Source of the DNA: Neorhizobium sp. NCHU2750
GTDB lineage: Bacteria > Pseudomonadota > Alphaproteobacteria > Rhizobiales > Rhizobiaceae
Assembly (NCBI RefSeq): GCF_003597675.1
Contig: NZ_CP030832.1
Coordinates: forward strand, 124,001 to 188,000
DNA: 64,000 nt
Direction: 5' to 3'
Shown here: one piece after another, positions 27,045 through 36,279 of the stretch
How positions within the stretch are numbered: position 1 is the first letter of the stretch
Layout: every line of letters starts with the position of its first letter
Program-made: the position numbers and the translations under genes
Notes under the pieces: generated by a model
Told to the model about the DNA's origin: nothing
Database searches by the model: none
The model's input: only the letters and a program-made list of their open reading frames with translations

Positions 27045-27362
27045 ATGCCATTCTATCTTGTAACGCAGACATTGCTGGTCGAAGCCGAAAACGAACAGGA
27101 AGCCGGCGAGAGGGCAACTGCACGGATCCGCTCCGGAGAGAAGATCACCGTTTCCGTCAAAGCCGACGAAGCAACCATAACGCATATCACTGTCGCCGCG
27201 ACGGTTGATTCAGGGCCTGCGGTCTTGCCTGTGACTACGGAAGTCAGTGATCAGTCACTGGCCGTTGAGCCCGAAATTCTCATTGCCAGTCCAGCTGACA
27301 GGAAACATATCTTGAAGCGTATGGTAGCCGATGCACTGTCGCTGGTGAGGCCGAGAATCTAG
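27045..27362 (+). CDS. Hypothetical 105-residue protein
   Basis: The protein starts MPFYLVTQTLLVEAENEQEAGERAT, a beta-alpha-beta beginning similar to small ferredoxin-like domains that other rhizobial hypothetical proteins share. The middle (KITVSVKADEATITHITVAATV) is beta-rich and the tail (RKHILKRMVADALSL) helical. GGGAA lies before the ATG. No function recognised. Confidence 0.6.
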   Translation: MPFYLVTQTLLVEAENEQEAGERATARIRSGEKITVSVKADEATITHITVAATVDSGPAVLPVTTEVSDQSLAVEPEILIASPADRKHILKRMVADALSLVRPRI

Positions 27363-27537
27363 AAGGCATCATTCGATGGCCCCACTCTGTTCTGATTTGT
27401 TTTTATGGGAGGTGTTGCGTCCAATCTCAGGATTGTCGTGGGCCTCGCGCTGCGACAGGTTCAGCATCGGATCGATCCGGTAGGGTGCCGCATCGATAAT
27501 CTCTATCTCCAGGGCCGGGATGCTGGACTGAAGTGGA

Positions 27538-27753
27538 CTATTTGCTGCCTCTCGTGCGCCGGATGATGGGCGTCGATTGTACAGGGATCGATACCAAGGC
27601 TTCGCACTTGTCGCAGACCGCAGCCAGGATCCCTCTGACCATACCGGTTCCGTCATCGAATGGCACATCGCGATAGGCTAAGGTCGTGGAAACGAGCGTG
27701 CCACAGTGCGGGCAGATCGCCTTGCTCGTGTCGCCGGGTTGATAAAGCTTCAT
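27538..27753 (-). CDS. Small zinc-ribbon protein
   Basis: 71 residues starting MKLYQPGDTSKAICPHCGTL. Two CxxC knuckles (CPHC near residue 14 and CDKC near 51) should bind one zinc. The layout resembles the N-terminal zinc domain of MqsA/YgiT-type antitoxins, but without the HTH domain. The ATG at 27753 has GAGG 8 nt upstream and is preferred over 27765. The roughly 170 bases between it and 27362 hold nothing clear. Confidence 0.7.
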   Translation of the reverse strand: MKLYQPGDTSKAICPHCGTLVSTTLAYRDVPFDDGTGMVRGILAAVCDKCEALVSIPVQSTPIIRRTRGSK

Positions 27754-27816
27754 GGGTTGCCTCATTCATGCACGTCGACTCTGACGCCGGTCGGACCTCG
27801 CCTTATGGATAGATGA

Positions 27817-29067
27817 TCAACTGCTCCAGAGACAGGAAAGTGGGACGGCAGCCAGCTTATCGCCAAATGGCAGGATCTTATCGCCGTCATGGAGGACCAA
27901 GCCTGCCTTGAAAGCGTTTCCGGATGCAGCGGCGACCTTTCGCAGGCCTTTGAAATCGTGGGAGGTCACGGTCGCAGCGGCCTTTACCTCAAGGCCGATC
28001 AAGTCTCCGGCTTCGTCCTCCAGGATGATATCGACCTCGTCCTGGTCCTTGTCGCGATAATGATGGACGGTCGGGCGAACCTCGCTCCAAGTCGCGAGCC
28101 TGAGGATCTCATTGGCGACGAACGTCTCCAGGAGTGCTCCGACCACGGATCTGTCTTTCGCTATGCGATCTGCCGTCAATCCCGTCAGCGCCGCGAGAAG
28201 CCCGCTATCCAGGAAGACCAGCTTTGGAGTCTTTATAAGGCGCTTCAGCGGATTGCGAAACCAGGGTTCTATGCGGTGGACGAGAAACAGGTTTTCGAAA
28301 ATGCCGATATAGCGACGCGCCGTCTTGTCATCGAGACCGATCTGGCCCGCGAGCTGCGCGAAATTCAACAATTGTCCGGAATGATGTGCCAGTGCGCGAA
28401 GGAGCTGAGGCATTTGGTCGAGGCGCTCGACATCGGCAATTTCGGTTACGTCGCGCTCCACGATTGCGCGAATATACTCCCTGGCCCAAGCAGAGCGGCG
28501 ACGAGGATCGGCGCGCGCGACCATTTCCGGATACCCCCCGGTCAGGGCGCACTCTATCAGATCCGGCCCCGTCACGAGGTTTCGCGGCGCTGTGAGGTCT
28601 CCGGCGTACGCCCTGTCGAGAAAATTGCCTGTCTCCTGCCGGATTTCTGCCTGTGCTAGGGGCAAAAGCGTGACAACTTCCATCCTGCCGGCAAGGCTTT
28701 CCGAGACTGTGGGGAGTGCGAGGATATTGGCGGATCCCGTCAGAAGAAAGCGACCGGGACGTCGGTCATTGTCGACCGCGCTCTTGATTGCGCGCAGCAG
28801 TTCGGGAGCGCGCTGCACCTCGTCGAGGATTGCGGTATCGATCTGCCGGACGAACCCGACGGGGTCGGCTTTTGCGGATGCAAGCGTCGTCTCGTCGTCC
28901 AGGGTGAAATAGGGCCGATCGCCGCTTAAGAGCGAGCGCACCAGCGTAGTCTTGCCGCATTGTCGCGGCCCATTCACCAGAACCACCGGCGTGTCGCTGG
29001 TCGCCACGGCCACACGTGCGGCAGCACCTCTGGGATAGAGCTCGTTTCCTTTGTTTGCGCCGGTCAT
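27817..29067 (-). CDS. AAA ATPase with DUF4143 domain
   Basis: This 416-residue protein has an AAA_14 N-terminal domain with Walker A GPRQCGKTT (about residues 34-42), Walker B AILDEVQ and the sensor segment RFLLTGSANI. A winged-helix part (LAGQIGLDDKTARRYIGIFENLFLV) follows, and then a DUF4143 C-terminal domain with a nuclease-like EVDIILEDEAGDLIGLEVKAA motif of the PD-(D/E)xK kind. Such ATPases are frequent accessory genes of unknown role. The 22-bp repeat array lies 34 nt upstream of its start, so it could be self-regulated through these repeats. Confidence 0.85.
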   Translation of the reverse strand: MTGANKGNELYPRGAAARVAVATSDTPVVLVNGPRQCGKTTLVRSLLSGDRPYFTLDDETTLASAKADPVGFVRQIDTAILDEVQRAPELLRAIKSAVDNDRRPGRFLLTGSANILALPTVSESLAGRMEVVTLLPLAQAEIRQETGNFLDRAYAGDLTAPRNLVTGPDLIECALTGGYPEMVARADPRRRSAWAREYIRAIVERDVTEIADVERLDQMPQLLRALAHHSGQLLNFAQLAGQIGLDDKTARRYIGIFENLFLVHRIEPWFRNPLKRLIKTPKLVFLDSGLLAALTGLTADRIAKDRSVVGALLETFVANEILRLATWSEVRPTVHHYRDKDQDEVDIILEDEAGDLIGLEVKAAATVTSHDFKGLRKVAAASGNAFKAGLVLHDGDKILPFGDKLAAVPLSCLWSS

Positions 29068-29100
29068 CAACTAAAGTCCCATGAAACGATCGCAATGATC

Positions 29101-29188
29101 CGTCCGATTCGGAGAATATGATCGTCTAATTCGGATTTCAAGTGCGTCCAATCCGGAATGTAACGCCGTCCAATTCGGATGCACACGA
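29101..29188. repeat. Four tandem 22-bp repeats (iteron-like)
   Basis: Four direct repeats of exactly 22 bp start at 29101, 29123, 29145 and 29167. Each begins CGTCYRATYCGGA and ends in 9 variable bases. The conserved part contains a TCC-N5-GGA dyad. The strict 22-bp period puts all cores on the same side of the helix. The array stands between the divergently transcribed DUF4143 ATPase and ParB-like genes. The rest of the 29189-29488 gap is GC-rich leader for the ParB-like gene and holds no gene I can support. Confidence 0.8.
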
Positions 29189-29488
29189 TGCCATGCCAAG
29201 CAATGTTCCCATCTGTGGCGAGAAGCATAAAGGAGGAAAAGAAGAAGAGAGGAGTAGATCCCTCTCGCAGATCGCCCGGCCCGCCGCCGCTTCGCTCAAC
29301 CGCCCCCTACACAACCCTGCCCGTCGGTCTCGCAGGGCTGAACGCCCCGCTCACCCTGCCAGGCAGGGTCGCTCGGGCGCCGTTGCGCCGGCCCGTTCGC
29401 TCCGCGGTCCGGGAAATGTCTTCGGAAAGAACTGAAGGCAGGAAGGGGTGGCGACCGCCGCTCTAGAAACCCACAAGGAGCAAACCAC

Positions 29489-31237
29489 ATGCAGATCCTC
29501 AAAATCGATCCTCGTACGCTGAAGGGCAATCCCGACGATGCCCGCCGGTCCAAGTCCTCGCCGCAGGCCGACGCTCTGCTTCTGGCCACGGTGAAGGCCG
29601 TCGGCATCATCCAGCCACCGATCGTTTCGCCCGAGACCGATGGCGGTAATGGCCTCATCATCCAGGCCGGCCACCGCCGCGTGGCCCAGGCGATCGCAGC
29701 CGGTCACGAGGAGATCGAGGTCATCGTCTGCGAGGCCGCCAACGACAACGGTGCCATGCGCTCGATGGTGGAGAATATCGCCCGCGAGCCGCTCAACCCG
29801 ATCGACCAGTGGCGTGGCATCGAACGACTCGTGGCCCTTGGCTGGACCGAGGAGGCAATCAGCGTGGCGCTGGCGCTTCCCGTCCGCCAGATCCGCAAGC
29901 TGAGGCTACTGGCCAATGTCCTGGGCTCGATGCTCGATCATATGGCGCTCGGCGATATGCCGAACGAGCAGCATCTGCGCACGATCGCCGCGGCGTCGCT
30001 CGATGAGCAGAGGCAAGTCTGGAAGGCGAACAAGCCAAAGAAAGCCGAGCGGGCCGACTGGTATAATATCGCTCGCGCCCTCTCCAAGACCCGCATGTTC
30101 GCCAAGGATGCAAGCTTCGGCGATGATCTCGCAAACGCCTACGGTATCGAGTGGGTCGAGGATCTCTTCGCACCGGCCGATCAGGACAGCCGCTACACGA
30201 CCAATGTCGAAGCGTTTCTTGGTGCACAGCAGGAATGGATGACAACAAATCTTCCGAAGAAAGGCGCGATCGTCGAGGTCAACAACTGGGCCCAGCCCGA
30301 GCTGCCGAAGAAGGCCGAGCGTATTTACGGTAAGCCGTCGAAGTCCGATCATGTCGGCATGTATCTCGACCGCGACGGCAAGGTTCAGTCGGTCGCGTAT
30401 CGCATGCCCGAAGAGAAGAAGACCAAGGGCGCAGCGGTCAGCGGTGGGGGCGACAACAGCGCGGTGATTGACGCTCCGAAGGTCCGGCCTGACGTCACGC
30501 AGAAGGGGCAGGACATGATCGGCGACTTCCGCACCGATGCCCTGCATGAGGCGCTCGGTCGCGCCCCGATCGAAGACGACACGCTGATGGCGCTGCTCGT
30601 CATCGCGTTTGCGGGCCTGAATGTCCGCGTCGATTCCGGCGCGAGCGATACCGTGATCGGAGCGGGTCGGCTCCGCCGGCATGCCGCCCGTCTGCTCTCG
30701 GATGACGGCGAACTTAGCACGGACATGGAGACGGTGCGGGTCGTGGCGCGCTCAGTCCTCATTGATGTCCTGTCGTGCCGCCGTGGCATGTCGAACAGTG
30801 GCATGATCGCGCGCATCGCTGGCGACGCGATCGGTGCCGACAAATTCCTTCCGAACATGGGATCGGAGGATTTCCTCTTGTGCCTGTCGCGCCAGGCGCT
30901 TGAGGCATCCTGCACCGAAGCATCGGTTCAGCCGCGGTCCAAGGTCTGCGAAACCCGCGCAGCGCTGGTCGAGCATTTCGCAACTCAGCACTTCGTCCAT
31001 CCCGCCGGCCGCTTCGCGCCGCCGGCCGACGAGCTGCTCGACTGGATCCGGGCAGGCGCGGCCACCGACGTCATCGGCGCGGGCTTCCAGGATGACGGCA
31101 TTGGCGATGCCGGCGCCTCGGCTGAAGAGTATGAGGGGCAGCTCGAGGAGGGGGCGGATCAGGATGATCCGCACGACGCCGACGTCGAAGCCGACGATGG
31201 CCGCGACGAGTTTTTCGATCAGAGGGCGGCAGCATGA
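29489..31237 (+). CDS. ParB/Srx-fold plasmid protein
   Basis: This 582-residue protein has an N-terminal ParB/Spo0J-like domain (KSSPQADALLLATVKAVGIIQPP, then the GHRRVAQA motif that binds CTP in this family). A KorB-like HTH (WTEEAISVALALPVRQIRKLRLL) follows. The long C-terminal region contains an FRTDALHEALGRAPIEDDTL segment and ends in an acidic, disordered tail (EEGADQDDPHDADVEADDG). Rhizobial plasmids commonly carry such large ParB-like proteins apart from repABC. It may be a partition, regulatory or nuclease-like protein rather than the main partition ParB. AAGGAG stands before the ATG. Confidence 0.85.
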   Translation: MQILKIDPRTLKGNPDDARRSKSSPQADALLLATVKAVGIIQPPIVSPETDGGNGLIIQAGHRRVAQAIAAGHEEIEVIVCEAANDNGAMRSMVENIAREPLNPIDQWRGIERLVALGWTEEAISVALALPVRQIRKLRLLANVLGSMLDHMALGDMPNEQHLRTIAAASLDEQRQVWKANKPKKAERADWYNIARALSKTRMFAKDASFGDDLANAYGIEWVEDLFAPADQDSRYTTNVEAFLGAQQEWMTTNLPKKGAIVEVNNWAQPELPKKAERIYGKPSKSDHVGMYLDRDGKVQSVAYRMPEEKKTKGAAVSGGGDNSAVIDAPKVRPDVTQKGQDMIGDFRTDALHEALGRAPIEDDTLMALLVIAFAGLNVRVDSGASDTVIGAGRLRRHAARLLSDDGELSTDMETVRVVARSVLIDVLSCRRGMSNSGMIARIAGDAIGADKFLPNMGSEDFLLCLSRQALEASCTEASVQPRSKVCETRAALVEHFATQHFVHPAGRFAPPADELLDWIRAGAATDVIGAGFQDDGIGDAGASAEEYEGQLEEGADQDDPHDADVEADDGRDEFFDQRAAA

Positions 31238-31257
31238 CCGCCGCCCTCTAGTCGAAC

Positions 31258-31792
31258 ATGGCAGCAACCACCCCCAATCTTTCGGGGGTGGAGTTTGCCA
31301 AAAGCCCGGACGGCCTGCCCGTCGCCCGCATCGATGATCTGGTCCTCGGCATGGTCACCTCGCCGAATGGCTTTGCCTATCTCGCGAGTGCGGTCTTTGT
31401 CCGCCGGCCGCTTGTAGAACTGACCCGTGCCGATTTCATCGGACACAACGGCTGGGTGGCCGACGAGGACGAGTTTCGAACGCGCGTTGCCGAGACGGCT
31501 GGTCACAAACGCGATCTGGCGAAACTGAACCGCGTGCGGACGCGCATGTCGGCGAACACGCCTTGCTGCGCGCGCCGGACGCCAGGCGATCACGTTGAAA
31601 GTCCGGAGCCGGGCGCGACGTCGGTCCGGTCCCCGTCTCTACCATCAGGAGCTTGCCGATCGCCTGGCCTTCGAACGGTGGGGCGAACTCGACACGCTCG
31701 CATCAAGGCTTGCGGTGCAAGAGCAGATCATCGACGCGCTTGAGCATTGCGGTGACACGCCTCTATCGCCCTCGCGTGGTAGGTGGACCTGA
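31258..31792 (+). pseudogene. Remnant of a DUF7007-type protein fused to another gene fragment
   Basis: The first 95 or so residues (MAATTPNLSGVEFAKSPDGL and on to RDLAKLNRVRTRM) match the N-terminus of the DUF7007 proteins that normally follow the ParB-like gene on rhizobial plasmids. After that the family sequence stops. In another frame to 31792 an unrelated helical C-terminus appears (YHQELADRLAFERWGELDTLAS). A deletion has evidently joined the beginning of one gene to the end of another. Confidence 0.55.
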
Positions 31793-32176
31793 GGCGGGGT
31801 GGACTGCGGGGAGGCTTCTGATCACCGTGCAGTCACGACATCTCCCAGGGTGGCGGGCTTGGCCATGTCGTCCCTCGTCGCCGTGCATCTGACATCGGAC
31901 CCGTGCCGGACTGCCCTTCTTCTCGTTGCGGTCTGAACCGGCGGCCGGTCGTTTCAAGGCCGCTGTCGCGCCGCAGAGCGGCCGACCCAACCTCACTGCG
32001 CGAGGCCAGGCTCGCGGTCTGCTCAGGTTAAAACCTGCTGGCTCGCAAACCTGCCCTGCTGGCTTAGTCGGGTCGGACCTGTGAAGCCGCCCGTCCTTTG
32101 CCGGTTCTGGTCGTCCGCATCGAAGGGCAGACCGGCACGGGCCGGAACCGCTTCGGCAGCCACGGAAGGAACAGAC
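31793..32176. other. About 380 bases without a supported gene
   Basis: GC-rich sequence with no plausible reading frame; it probably derives from the same deletion or decay as the DUF7007 remnant. The last 20 bases hold the ribosome-binding site (GGAAGGA) of the next gene. Confidence 0.5.
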
Positions 32177-32764
32177 ATGGCCAAGCCCGCCACCCCCAAT
32201 CGCTCCAACGCCAGATCAATGCAATCGCGCCGCGGCACCACACTCGAAATGGTCCGCCTCTCCTGCCCCGACGCCGTCCAGGCGCTCAAAATCGCCGAAA
32301 GCTTCGGCACCGCGGTCGTTGATAGCGATGGCATCCGCAGCCTGCATGAGCGGCTGATCGTCGAGACCGCCGACAGCCTCTCTGAAGGGCTCGGCGAGAA
32401 GGCGATGCAGATCCATCTGCAAAGGATCGTCGGAGCCTTCGTCGGATCGGCACATGGCGCCGGACAGTTCTACTCTCGCGCCGTCAGCGAGGCGCGCGAC
32501 GCAACGGCCAAGGCATCGAACGATGCCCGCGACGAGGATCTCGACGGTCCGGTCGGCTACGATAGCGCCGCCCAGCGTAAGCGGGAATTCGCGGCCGATA
32601 TGAGTGTCCAGTCCCACGCGCTGCGCATGGCAGCCGAGGGCGCGGTGACGGCCTACGAGCAGGTGGTCGGAGAGACCTGGAAGCCCTTCGATCGGCCGGT
32701 CGAGAACCCAGGCGCATCGCTCGACCGCAAGGCAGCCGAAGCTCAGATGGCCGCCTTCGGCTGA
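32177..32764 (+). CDS. Conserved plasmid-backbone protein of unknown function
   Basis: This 195-residue protein starts MAKPATPNRSNARSMQSRRG and is soluble and helical (SCPDAVQALKIAESFGTAVV and HLQRIVGAFVGSAHGAGQFY). It sits in the usual ParB-like, DUF7007, ArdC, DUF736 block found on rhizobial plasmids and is probably part of it. No catalytic motif seen. Confidence 0.7.
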   Translation: MAKPATPNRSNARSMQSRRGTTLEMVRLSCPDAVQALKIAESFGTAVVDSDGIRSLHERLIVETADSLSEGLGEKAMQIHLQRIVGAFVGSAHGAGQFYSRAVSEARDATAKASNDARDEDLDGPVGYDSAAQRKREFAADMSVQSHALRMAAEGAVTAYEQVVGETWKPFDRPVENPGASLDRKAAEAQMAAFG

Positions 32765-33048
32765 TCGGGTCCGCGGGGCGACAGCCCCGCAACCCATCTC
32801 TAAACGCAAAGGCCGTCACCCACTGGTGTCGGCCTTTTGTCGTCTCAGCGAAGAGGGAGTGAAAGAAGGGTAGCGCCGCTTGCGGCCCGTCCGTTCAGCG
32901 GCCCTGCCGGAGCCGGGCTGTCGATGCAACGGCTATGCCGTCCTCCACGCTGTTGCGGCCGTTCCGGTGCATCACCATCCGATCGGCCCCGGCTTTTGGC
33001 CTCCGTGACGGACCGCGAGTGGCGCGGTCCTGGAAACGGAGAAGAGAT

Positions 33049-33975
33049 ATGGGAAAGAAAGCGGAAGCAGATCGCACGGACATCTACACGCGGATTACGG
33101 ATCGTATTGTCGAGGATCTCGAACGAGGGGTGCGCCCCTGGCTCAAGCCATGGAGCGCCGCCAATACAAACGGCCGTATCACACGGCCATTGCGCCATAA
33201 TGGCCTGCCCTACTCCGGCATGAACGTTCTGCTCCTCTGGTCGGAGCAGCTGTCGCGTGGCTTTGCCTCGCCATCTTGGATGACATTTAAACAGGCGCTC
33301 GAGCTGGGCGCGGCTGTGCGCAAGGGCGAAACCGGCTCGACGGTCGTCTTCGCAACGCGCTTCACCAAGGCGGAAGCGGACGAGAATGGCGGCGAGATCG
33401 ATCGAGAGATTCCGTTCCTGAAAGCGTACTCTGTCTTCAATGTCGAGCAAATCGACGGATTGCCGGAGAGCTACCACGCACCGGTGGCCGAGGTGATCGA
33501 TCCGGTGGCACGGATCGAGAATGCCGATCGCTTCTTCAAGAATACCGGCGCCGTGATCCGGCACGGCGGCAATCAGGCCTATTACTCGCCTGTCACCGAC
33601 CACATCCAGATGCCACCCTTCGAGGCGTTCCGTGATGCTGCCGGATACGCGGCCGTCCTTGCGCATGAGTCCACCCATTGGACCGCTTCCAACGATCGCG
33701 TCGGGCGCGATCTCTCCCGCTATGCGAAGGATCGGACGGACCGCGCCCGCGAAGAGCTTATCGCCGAACTCGGCAGTTGCTTCCTTTGCGCCGATCTCGG
33801 CATCGCGCCGGAGCTGGAGCCGCGGCCGGACCATGCGTCCTACCTGCAGTCGTGGCTATCAGTGCTCGCGAATGACAAACGAGCCATCTTCCAGGCGGCG
33901 GCACATGCGCAGCGCGCGGTGGCGTTCCTGAATTCCCTGCAGCCGCAGGCGGATGAACTCAAGCAGGCGGCCTGA
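33049..33975 (+). CDS. ardC: ArdC-like anti-restriction protein with zincin domain
   Basis: This 308-residue protein has the ArdC N-terminal ssDNA-binding domain (DIYTRITDRIVEDLERGVRPWLKPW and YSGMNVLLLW). The C-terminal metallopeptidase-like domain has HESTHW (an HExxH zinc motif, about residue 214) and downstream EELIAELGSCFLCADLG with the third zinc ligand. ArdC-type proteins protect incoming single-stranded plasmid DNA from host restriction during conjugation. GGAGAAGAG lies just before the ATG at 33049. Upstream in-frame codons are not needed. Confidence 0.9.
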   Translation: MGKKAEADRTDIYTRITDRIVEDLERGVRPWLKPWSAANTNGRITRPLRHNGLPYSGMNVLLLWSEQLSRGFASPSWMTFKQALELGAAVRKGETGSTVVFATRFTKAEADENGGEIDREIPFLKAYSVFNVEQIDGLPESYHAPVAEVIDPVARIENADRFFKNTGAVIRHGGNQAYYSPVTDHIQMPPFEAFRDAAGYAAVLAHESTHWTASNDRVGRDLSRYAKDRTDRAREELIAELGSCFLCADLGIAPELEPRPDHASYLQSWLSVLANDKRAIFQAAAHAQRAVAFLNSLQPQADELKQAA

Positions 33976-33994
33976 GCAGGCGCCGGCAGTTTGA

Positions 33995-34168
33995 TCAGGT
34001 ACGGTCGTCACCACCGTTGGCGGCCCGCCGATCCTTATCTTCCTGGTCCTTGAGACCTTGCGAGATGTCCGCACCCAGCCTTCCCCAGATCGACGGCTTT
34101 GCAACATCGGGCCTGGGCTTGCGGGATGGCTTTCGTTCAACGACGAACGGTTTAGTCGGTTGGCGCAT
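33995..34168 (-). CDS. Small conserved rhizobial plasmid protein
   Basis: 57 residues (MRQPTKPFVVERKPSRKPRP and on to SIWGRLGADISQG), basic at the N-terminus. Related short proteins beginning MRxPTKPFxVExK occur beside DUF736 genes on rhizobial replicons. AGGAGGA lies somewhat far (about 13 nt) upstream. It runs against the ArdC gene. Function unknown. Confidence 0.65.
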   Translation of the reverse strand: MRQPTKPFVVERKPSRKPRPDVAKPSIWGRLGADISQGLKDQEDKDRRAANGGDDRT

Positions 34169-34392
34169 GCGGTTTCTGTTGTCCTCCTGACGACGAATCG
34201 TACACGACGATACCGCACAGAGTATCGGTGGCAATGGCCCTAGCCGGGTACATCGACAGGGACATTCCGAACCAAACATGTCTGACCACGGTTCAGGTTG
34301 GGGCCGGTGAGAACCGGGTTCCATGGTGACATGGTGCCATGATGGCCGACGCCAGCCATTGCCGTGTTCCTTCAATCTCTTCCTGGGGCTCC

Positions 34393-34985
34393 ATCTGCGG
34401 GCTCGATTGGGCATGTCTGACCGGAAAACCGGCTTCGCCTCGATCGTCCTCCCGCAACGGCAGGTCTCGGATTTCTTACCCCGTGCGGCGAGCCGCCCTC
34501 CTCTCCCTCCAAGAAATCCGACCCCAGCCGCCTTCCACTGCGTTTCAGCCCTTTGGGTGCGGTCCGATCGCTTCCGGTCTTGTCGACAGCCATCGAGGCC
34601 GCATTGGAGCGGCTCGAAACAGCGAAAGGAACGCAAAAATGGCTACGATCGGCACCTTCACCTCGGAAAAGAACGGCTTCACCGGCTCGATCCGCACTCT
34701 CGCCCTCAACGTCAAGGCTCGCATCACCCGCGTCGAGAACCCTTCGGAAAAAGGCCCGCAGTTCCGCGTCTATGCGGGAACGGTCGAGCTCGGCGCCGCC
34801 TGGCAGAAGACTTCTGAGCAAGGCCGCGACTACCTCTCGGTCAAGCTCGACGATCCGAGCTTCCCGGCCCCGATCTACGCGACACTCGCCGAAGTCGAAG
34901 GCGAAGATGGCCTTCAGCTCATCTGGTCCCGGCCGAATCGGGACTGATCTGGATCACGAGGCTCCGCCGCCGGCGGGGCCTCAAC
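34393..34985 (+). repeat. Duplicated DUF736 unit, copy A
   Basis: About 590 bp containing a conserved upstream stretch (from GCGGGCTCGATTGGGCATGTC), the DUF736 gene and its terminator. It is closely similar to copy B at 36280-36875. The unit was duplicated as a whole, including leader and terminator. Confidence 0.75.
34639..34947 (+). CDS. DUF736 protein, copy A
   Basis: 102 residues, starting [20 protein letters not shown] and containing [16 protein letters not shown] and [19 protein letters not shown], the DUF736 signature. It is a small beta-rich protein (single-strand-binding-like fold is a fair guess) that is nearly universal on rhizobial plasmids. It differs from copy B by only six residues. 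It is followed by a GC-rich hairpin terminator at 34958. Confidence 0.9.
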   Translation: MATIGTFTSEKNGFTGSIRTLALNVKARITRVENPSEKGPQFRVYAGTVELGAAWQKTSEQGRDYLSVKLDDPSFPAPIYATLAEVEGEDGLQLIWSRPNRD

Positions 34986-34990
34986 CTTTC
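34958..34990 (+). terminator. Terminator of DUF736 copy A
   Basis: Hairpin GAGGCTCCGCC/GGCGGGGCCTC (34958-34982) followed by AACCTTTCTT; the same structure follows copy B. Confidence 0.6.
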
Positions 34991-35009
34991 TTCAGAAAGC
35001 GGCGAGCCG

Positions 35010-35621
35010 CTATCGCGCGTCGTATCTGGCGAGCATCTTTCGCAATTGCGCATTCTGCTCCGAGAGCTTCTTCGCCAACTGTCTCCGCAATGCTGCGACC
35101 TCAGCATCGAGATCGGCCATCTCGTCCAGGACCGATTTGGGGCCTGTGGGCGTAACTGGTGCTTCACCGACGGGCTCGGTTGTCGGCTTATCTTGCTTGG
35201 CGAGTGGCCCGGTAGCCGCTGGGCGATCCGGCGCGGGCTCCGCCGATTCCTCGCTCACCATTTGAGCCGGGGCTGCCCCGGGTTCCGCAGCTGCGGTGAC
35301 GTCGCTGTCTTCAGGGGCGTCTGCGGCCGCCGCAGGTTCAGCGATGTCGACCCGCTCGGTCGGCTCATCGCCGACCGACGTCACCGATGAGATATCGGCG
35401 GCTTTAGCGCCTTCTGGACTTAGCTGCACGGCAGTCTGAGCCGTCTCCGTAGCATCTTGCTCGACCGGCTGGGGGTTAGCCTCCCGAGATTGGTCCTCAG
35501 CGGGCGGATGGTATTCGAGTGCGATGGCCTCAGGCGCGACCGCCTCGCGCTCGTTAAGTGTTTCCGTCTTTGGCTTACGCGACACCAGGTCAGCCACAAA
35601 TCTCCATGGTGTTCTCATCGC
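35010..35621 (-). CDS. SyrB-like protein with long acidic Pro/Ala region
   Basis: About 203 residues from MRTPWRFVADLVSRKPK (ATG 35621 with AAGGTGAG upstream; in-frame ATGs at 35633 and 35657 are possible). A long low-complexity acidic Ala/Glu/Pro region (about residues 20-150) is followed by a C-terminal helix MADLDAEVAALRRQLAKKLS. That helix resembles the C-terminal coiled coil of SyrB-like proteins such as the neighbour at 35731. The two are probably diverged paralogues. A regulatory or protein-interaction role is guessed only from that relation. Confidence 0.65.
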   Translation of the reverse strand, partial: AMRTPWRFVADLVSRKPKTETLNEREAVAPEAIALEYHPPAEDQSREANPQPVEQDATETAQTAVQLSPEGAKAADISSVTSVGDEPTERVDIAEPAAAADAPEDSDVTAAAEPGAAPAQMVSEESAEPAPDRPAATGPLAKQDKPTTEPVGEAPVTPTGPKSVLDEMADLDAEVAALRRQLAKKLSEQNAQLRKMLARYDAR

Positions 35622-35730
35622 ACTCACCTTCGGCATGGCGACAGTGTCCTGCCGCATTCAATCAGATTGGCCGGGCCTCGAGGGCCCGGCGATGTCATGA
35701 GATCGATCGACGTGTCGATCAGAGCGGCAC

Positions 35731-36135
35731 TCAAGCCTTGCCGAGGCGCTTGCGCAGATCGGCATTCTCAGCGCGAAGTTTCTCGGAGAGCTCCTTGCGC
35801 AACTGCTTGTTTTCTTCCTCAAGTTTGATGAGATCAGCGATATCGTCGATAACTTCGACCGAAGCAGCAGGGGCGGCAACCTTTGCGCGCGGCGTGCGGG
35901 TGACAGCCTTCTTCGGTTCAGCTACAACCTTCTCAGCCTTGACCGGAGCAGTTTTGGACCCGCGTTTTGCGCGCGCCTTCTTTGCTGGCTTTTCGGCAGA
36001 TGCGGCAGCAATGTCAGCCCGTGCGTTCTCAGCAGCAGTCTTCGCAGCACGTGGCTTGCGGGTCTTCTTTTCGACCGGGGCAGCGGCCGGCGTTTCGGTC
36101 GTGGCAGTGGTTTCGGTCATCGTCTCGTCGGCCAT
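35731..36135 (-). CDS. SyrB-like regulator
   Basis: 134 residues starting MADETMTETTATTETPAAAP. It has a Lys/Ala/Pro-rich histone-H1-like middle (KKTRKPRAAKTAAENA and KPAKKARAKRGSKTA) and a C-terminal coiled coil (LEEENKQLRKELSEKLRAEN, ADLRKRLG). This is the layout of SyrB and its relatives in Sinorhizobium and Rhizobium, where SyrB affects syrM expression. The basic region should bind nucleic acid. GAGGAG stands just upstream. Confidence 0.75.
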   Translation of the reverse strand: MADETMTETTATTETPAAAPVEKKTRKPRAAKTAAENARADIAAASAEKPAKKARAKRGSKTAPVKAEKVVAEPKKAVTRTPRAKVAAPAASVEVIDDIADLIKLEEENKQLRKELSEKLRAENADLRKRLGKA

Positions 36136-36279
36136 CAGTGTTCTCCTCTGTCAGGCGCAAAAAACATGTGTTTCGCGCTTACGTGAAGTCAATCCGCAAG
36201 GATAGCCATTTCGCCGGCAAAAGACCGTCAAACAGGCGCCATCGTCGATTTCCCGTCCGAAACTGATGCGGGCCGACCT

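Noticed and set aside
27369..27668. 99-residue minus-strand frame overlapping the zinc-ribbon gene
   Set aside because: It is another frame of the zinc-ribbon gene for most of its length and has no start signal.
29101..29188. CRISPR array
   Set aside because: The repeats are 22 bp end to end with only 9 variable bases, far too short for repeat-spacer units, and no cas genes are near.
29142..29466. Two overlapping plus-strand frames of 95-97 residues before the ParB-like gene
   Set aside because: They run through the 22-bp repeats and a GC-rich leader; the sequences are Arg/Pro-rich shadows.
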